NCBI RefSeq assembly: GCF_000730565.1
Contig: NZ_BBIQ01000005.1
Location: 124,001-188,000 of the forward strand
Length of the DNA stretch: 64,000 bases
Direction of reading: 5' to 3'
Origin: Pseudomonas fulva NBRC 16637 = DSM 17717
GTDB taxonomy: Bacteria; Pseudomonadota; Gammaproteobacteria; Pseudomonadales; Pseudomonadaceae
The notes under the pieces were generated by a model that saw only the letters and a list, made by a program, of their open reading frames with translations, had not been told where the DNA came from and ran no database searches. This document shows positions 60,143 to 64,000 of the stretch, in pieces. Position 1 is the first letter of the stretch. Every line of letters begins with the position of its first letter. The position numbers and the translations under genes are program-made.

Positions 60143-60670
60143 CTACCAGGTGACCGTCACTTTGAGCAGATCGGTGTACCGCCCTGCCGCAGGGGACCAG
60201 GCCAGCTTGTCCAGCCTCGCGTACAACGGCAGGTCGACCTGGCCGCTGCCAGGGACCCGCGATGACTGTGGCTCATCGACCATCAACGGCTGGCGTCCGG
60301 CGGCATCCCGGTACAGCCGGTAGGGAATGGGTCTGGCACCGGAGCCTGAGATAGCCAGGAACCGCACGGCCCCGCTCCCACCATGCTGGCCGGCGTCCAC
60401 ACGTACCTGGTAAGGCGTGTCTGGATTACACGCCAGGCGGGGTACAGAGGGCCCCAACAGCGTCCCACTTCGAGGGGCCTGCGGCCCATCCAATCGTGAC
60501 ACTGCGCCAAAGTCGATGCGCCCGAGTGCTTGTGCACCCGCCTCCCGGGCAGGGTTGACGAGCATGCAACCGCGCTCTACCAACACCCTCACTTCGACCA
60601 GAAAATCTGCCGCCAGAGCACTGCCCAGCGGCAGCAGGCCCAAGAGCGCGGCAAACGCGTGCTTGTTCAC
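60143..60670 (-). CDS. SCPU-domain pilus subunit, first gene of the operon
   Basis: 175-residue exported subunit. GTG 60670, with AGGGA eight bases upstream, starts a good signal peptide (LLGLLPLGSALA-A). The much longer open frame to 61378 is antisense to the phytochrome gene and is rejected. Donor strand DFLVEVRVLVERGCML, ARPIPYRLYRDAAG and C-terminal YTDLLKVTVTW are typical. In position it matches csuA/B. Confidence 0.9.
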   Translation of the reverse strand: MNKHAFAALLGLLPLGSALAADFLVEVRVLVERGCMLVNPAREAGAQALGRIDFGAVSRLDGPQAPRSGTLLGPSVPRLACNPDTPYQVRVDAGQHGGSGAVRFLAISGSGARPIPYRLYRDAAGRQPLMVDEPQSSRVPGSGQVDLPLYARLDKLAWSPAAGRYTDLLKVTVTW

Positions 60671-60743
60671 GTCAGCGTCCCTGTCATTCACACTGTTTTC
60701 AAGATTAGCAGCGGGCTTACCCTCAAACCGTTCGACACGCCTG

Positions 60744-60764
60744 TTTTTTGGTATTAGCAAAAAA
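60744..60764. promoter_or_regulatory. Inverted repeat in the pilus/phytochrome divergent region
   Basis: TTTTTTG-N7-CAAAAAA, symmetrical, 74 bases upstream of the first pilus gene and 170 upstream of the phytochrome gene. Could be an operator for either direction. Assigned by symmetry only. Confidence 0.4.
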
Positions 60765-60934
60765 GCACTAACGGCTGTGGCAATACCTGAAAGTGCTTGG
60801 CAGCTTACATGCGAGATGCGTTTTGACCGCCAAAGCAAGGCAGGCCTAGCGATATTCTGATAGGGTGTATCGCCACCATCCTGCCCCAGACCCATGCGGC
60901 ATGCAGGTCCCAAACGACAGGAGCGTTTTCTTCG

Positions 60935-63181
60935 ATGACTACCGACCAAACACTTGCCCAGGCGATCGAACGCTGCGCTCAGGAGCCCATTCAAGTGCCG
61001 GGTAGCATCCAGCCTCACGGGTTTGTCCTGGTGCTCGATCCCGAGCATCTGCACATCCTGCAGGTCAGTGAAAACATCGTGCAGTGGCTGGGCAGGCCTG
61101 CCGAAACATTGCTCGGTTGCAGCTTCGACGAGATCGTCCAGGCTGGCTTCGACATGCGCCAGCACCTGGCGCGGCTGCCCAAAGACGAAGCCTTTCCATT
61201 CCATATCGGTGATGTGCGCTTGCACGACAGGGCACCTTACCGAGAGGAGCTTCATCTGCTGGCACACAGGCATGACGGTGTGCTGATCGTCGAGCTCGAG
61301 CCACCCAGAGTCCCCGAGGACCTGACTGCCCAGGGTGATTACTACCCGTTGGTGCGCGCCTTCGTCAGCAGCCTGCACCTAGCGGGTAGCCTGGAGGAAT
61401 TGCTGCAGCAGACCGTGGTTCAGCTCAAGCGTGTGACCGGCTTCGGACGGGTCAAGGCCTATCGCTTCGACGCCCATGGCAACGGTGAGGTCCTGGCCGA
61501 GGTTGCCGACCCGGGTTATCCCAGCTTCCTGGGCCTGTGCTTCCCTGCCTCGGATATACCGCGTCAGGCGCGTGAGCTCTATCGGGTCAACCGCATCCGC
61601 GTCATCGAAGATGCCAATTATCAGTCGTCACCCTTGTTACCGCCGCTCAACCCAGTCACTGGCAACCCGCTGGACATGAGCTTCACAAGCCTGCGTAGCG
61701 TATCGCCCGTGCACCTGCAATACATGCGCAACATGGATACGCTGGCATCGATGTCCTTGTCCATCGTGGTGGATGGCCAGCTGTGGGGGCTCATTTCGTG
61801 CCATCATGCACAACCCAGACCAGTGGCTCTGCGCACGCGTACCGCCTGCGAGCTGCTGGCCAGCGTACTGTCGTTGCAGATCGAATCCCGTGAAGCCCAC
61901 GCCAGCACCCGTCAGTTACTGGAACTTCGCCAGTACATCGTGCGGATGATTTCGTCCATGGCCGACCATGACAGTGTCAGCGAAGGCCTGCGCGCCTTGC
62001 CCGATGTACTCATGGCCTTTGCAGGCGCCCAAGGCGCTGCGATCATTTCAGCCGAGTACTGCGAGCGGGTCGGCATCACCCCGCCAGAGGCGCAGGTCAA
62101 CGCGCTGGTACATTGGCTGGCCCGCCAAGGTGAGGATGTATTCCAGACGGATAATGTACGCCGTGACGTCAGCGAGCTGCCCGAACTGGCCGAGCATGCC
62201 GGCGGCGTGCTGGCAGTGGCCATCTCTAAAATTCACTCGCACTACCTGCTGTGGTTCCGGCCTGAGCAGGTGCGCACCGTCCAATGGGCTGGGCAGCCCA
62301 CCAAGGAAGTCGCACCGCTAGGCAACCTCGCACCTCGCCATAGTTTCGAACGCTGGCAGGAGCAACTGCATGGCTATTGCGCACCGTGGGACCCGCTGGT
62401 CATCGATGGCGTCATGGAGTTGCGTACTGCGGTCTTGGGTATCGTGCTGCGCAAGGCTGAAGAGCTGGCGCAGATGGCCAACGAATTGCGCCGCTCCAAC
62501 AAGGAGCTCGAGGCCTTCTCGTACAGTGTTTCCCACGACCTGCGTGCGCCCCTGCGCCACATCGCGGGCTATACGGAGTTGCTCGGCGAAATGGAAGGCG
62601 CCGGTCTGAGTGAACGTGGCAAGCGGTTCTTGCAACACATCGGCGAGGCTGCTCATTTTGCCGGCAACCTGGTCGACAATTTGCTACATTTCTCGCAAAT
62701 GGGTCGCTCTGCCCTGCGGATGTCGGACGTGGACCTCAACGCGCTGGTCGAAGCCATTCGCGCCGAACTGGCACCCGACTACGCCGGGCGTGAGATCATC
62801 TGGGACGTCGCGCAGCTGCCCCGCGCCTACGGTGACCCGGCATTCATCAACCTGGCATTGAACAACCTGGTGGCCAACGCCATCAAATACACCCGTGGAC
62901 GTACACCTGCCCGTATCGAGATCACCGCAGTGCAGCATCCAACCGAGACCGAGGTCTGTGTCCGGGATAATGGCGTGGGCTTCGACATGGCCTATGCCAA
63001 CAAGCTGTTCGGCGTCTTCCAGCGTTTGCATCGCATGGAGGATTTCGAAGGTACGGGCATCGGCCTGGCCAGTGTTCGCCGCATCATTGAAAGGCACGAT
63101 GGCCGTGTCTGGGCCGAAGGCCAGATCGACAAAGGCGCCAGTTTTCATTTCACATTACCGCGCCCATCCGCGACGCACTGA
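60935..63181 (+). CDS. bphP: Bacteriophytochrome histidine kinase
   Basis: 748-residue red/far-red photoreceptor kinase. PAS-GAF-PHY core: biliverdin-binding Cys14 in RCAQEPIQVPGSIQPHG, DIP motif Asp207-Ile-Pro (SDIPRQARELY), PHY tongue PRHSF at 467-471. Kinase: phosphoacceptor His534 in SVSHDLRAPLRHIAGY, N box LALNNLVANAIKYT, DNGVGFD and GTGIGLASVRRI. All key residues intact. No haem oxygenase (bphO) gene adjoins, so biliverdin must come from elsewhere. Two response regulator genes follow. Confidence 0.95.
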   Translation: MTTDQTLAQAIERCAQEPIQVPGSIQPHGFVLVLDPEHLHILQVSENIVQWLGRPAETLLGCSFDEIVQAGFDMRQHLARLPKDEAFPFHIGDVRLHDRAPYREELHLLAHRHDGVLIVELEPPRVPEDLTAQGDYYPLVRAFVSSLHLAGSLEELLQQTVVQLKRVTGFGRVKAYRFDAHGNGEVLAEVADPGYPSFLGLCFPASDIPRQARELYRVNRIRVIEDANYQSSPLLPPLNPVTGNPLDMSFTSLRSVSPVHLQYMRNMDTLASMSLSIVVDGQLWGLISCHHAQPRPVALRTRTACELLASVLSLQIESREAHASTRQLLELRQYIVRMISSMADHDSVSEGLRALPDVLMAFAGAQGAAIISAEYCERVGITPPEAQVNALVHWLARQGEDVFQTDNVRRDVSELPELAEHAGGVLAVAISKIHSHYLLWFRPEQVRTVQWAGQPTKEVAPLGNLAPRHSFERWQEQLHGYCAPWDPLVIDGVMELRTAVLGIVLRKAEELAQMANELRRSNKELEAFSYSVSHDLRAPLRHIAGYTELLGEMEGAGLSERGKRFLQHIGEAAHFAGNLVDNLLHFSQMGRSALRMSDVDLNALVEAIRAELAPDYAGREIIWDVAQLPRAYGDPAFINLALNNLVANAIKYTRGRTPARIEITAVQHPTETEVCVRDNGVGFDMAYANKLFGVFQRLHRMEDFEGTGIGLASVRRIIERHDGRVWAEGQIDKGASFHFTLPRPSATH

Positions 63182-63196
63182 GGCACCGCACTTACC

Positions 63197-63655
63197 ATGC
63201 TAAAACCCATCCTGCTGGTCGAGGACAACCCTCGAGACCTGGAGCTGACGCTCCTGGCCCTGGAACGTAGCCAGTTGGCCAACGAAGTCATCGTGCTGCG
63301 TGACGGCGCAGATGCCCTGGATTACCTGTTGCGCCGCGAGGCCTACGCTGACCGCGACGACGGCAACCCTGCCGTGATCTTGCTCGACCTCAAGCTGCCG
63401 AAAGTCGATGGGCTGGAAGTACTCAAGGCGCTGCGTGCCTCCCCGGAGCTGCGCAGTATTCCGACCGTGATGCTGACTTCGTCCCGCGAAGAACCCGACC
63501 TGCTGCGCGCGTACGAACTGGGCGTCAACGCCTACGTGGTCAAACCCGTCGAGTTCAAGGAATTCGTTGCCGCCATTTCCGACCTGGGCATCTTTTGGGC
63601 AGTACTCAACGAGCCACCACCCGGCTCGTTGCGCTTGAACCGTCGCGGCAACTGA
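63197..63655 (+). CDS. Response regulator, Rcp1-like
   Basis: 152-residue single-domain receiver. Acidic pocket LLVEDN, phosphoacceptor Asp64 in LLDLKLPKVDG, Ser in MLTSSREEPD and Lys in VVKPVEF are present. No output domain; the family (Rcp1) commonly pairs with bacteriophytochromes. Starts 15 bases after bphP, so it is the likely direct phosphate acceptor. Confidence 0.94.
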   Translation: MLKPILLVEDNPRDLELTLLALERSQLANEVIVLRDGADALDYLLRREAYADRDDGNPAVILLDLKLPKVDGLEVLKALRASPELRSIPTVMLTSSREEPDLLRAYELGVNAYVVKPVEFKEFVAAISDLGIFWAVLNEPPPGSLRLNRRGN

Positions 63656-63668
63656 GGCCTGCACCACG

Positions 63669-64000
63669 ATGCAGTCTACCCCGCTGAACCTACTGATGGT
63701 CGAAGACAGCTCGATGGACGCCGAGCTCACCCTGATGCGCCTCGAGCGTAGCGGGCTGCGCATCCAGTCTCACCTGGTCTTCGATCACAACGGCGTCGAG
63801 CATGCCCTTCGCGAAGGGCGCTATGACCTGATTCTGTGTGATTGCGTACTGCCGGGCTCATCGGGCACCGAAGTGCTTTCGATCGCCCAGCGCCTGGCCC
63901 CTGATGTGCCCTTCATTTTCCTCTCCGGTATCTACGGAGAGGAACATGCGGTAGAGATGATCCGCCTGGGCGCCACCGATTACGTGCTCAAGAAAAACCT
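63669..64000 (+). CDS. Response regulator receiver domain, partial (runs off the window)
   Basis: The first 110 residues of a second regulator: LLMVEDSSMDAEL, phosphoacceptor Asp in LILCDCVLPGSSG, and YVLKKN at the edge. The gene continues beyond base 64000, so any output domain (sensor kinase, GGDEF or EAL are common after this type of receiver) cannot be seen. It follows Rcp1-like gene after 13 bases in the phytochrome operon. Confidence 0.92.
   Translation, partial: MQSTPLNLLMVEDSSMDAELTLMRLERSGLRIQSHLVFDHNGVEHALREGRYDLILCDCVLPGSSGTEVLSIAQRLAPDVPFIFLSGIYGEEHAVEMIRLGATDYVLKKN

Noticed and set aside
60671..61378. Long antisense extension of the first pilus gene (total 411 codons) over the phytochrome gene
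   Set aside because: It is the shadow of bphP; a GTG with ribosome site and signal peptide at 60670 explains the pilus gene fully.

Overview
The window reads as chromosome of a fluorescent Pseudomonas, most likely of the P. putida group. I infer this from uniformly GC-rich coding DNA on both strands, an MvaT/MvaU-type H-NS protein, a Cti cis/trans fatty-acid isomerase with CxxCH haem motif, a CysI–DUF934 sulfite reductase pair, LpxO, and many small LysR/AraC-regulated transport units. No rRNA, tRNA, insertion sequence, prophage or CRISPR array is visible. No gene-free stretch exceeds 300 bases; the largest gaps (about 264 at 60671-60934, 251 at 40494-40744, 211 at 50095-50305) are ordinary promoter or terminator space.

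Layout. 0-9.8 kb: MvaT/MvaU-family protein coupled to a small unknown gene, an OBAP-like lipoprotein, acyl-CoA dehydrogenase divergent from a LysR gene, a stand-alone cysteine desulfurase, NfsB-type nitroreductase divergent from LysR, AraC plus LysE exporter, and a SotB-like MFS exporter. 9.9-20 kb: a beta-propeller-like unknown protein preceded by a long-range inverted repeat, YahK-type alcohol dehydrogenase, AraC, ThpR, LpxO, GNAT, a DUF1624 membrane acyltransferase, and a FecB/FecCD-type ABC importer whose leader resembles a decayed cobalamin riboswitch. 20-25 kb: unknown gene, GNAT, lipoprotein, diguanylate cyclase, MHS-family transporter and a DUF4174 protein.

25.6-32.6 kb: a giant (1,492-aa) LRR plus NEL-type E3 ubiquitin ligase, an effector-like protein, directly downstream of DNA polymerase II. 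32.7-36.3 kb: a GcvA-like LysR gene divergent from a three-gene operon (YqcI/YcgG haem-type N-hydroxylase relative, LysE exporter, SGNH hydrolase). This is the best candidate here for an undescribed small-molecule system. 36.4-39.4 kb: Sel1-like secreted protein, AzlCD exporter and its AraC regulator, which carries a one-base frameshift, and a small unknown gene.

39.4-48.9 kb: copper proteins PCuAC and SCO, NfuA, an acyltransferase, Cti, and metH with a perfect MetR-type palindrome upstream. 48.8-54.3 kb: a 37-aa membrane protein, orphan periplasmic binding protein, cysI–DUF934, an NTF2-like enzyme and an M14 carboxypeptidase. 54.3-60.7 kb: a complete archaic (Csu-like) chaperone-usher pilus operon with four minor/major subunits, chaperone, usher and two-domain tip adhesin. 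60.9-64 kb: a bacteriophytochrome histidine kinase followed by two response regulators, the second cut by the window end.

Themes: exporters paired with dedicated one-component regulators (LysE/AraC, AzlCD/AraC, LysR with a haem enzyme and LysE), envelope adaptation (LpxO, Cti), and surface attachment next to a light/redox sensor.
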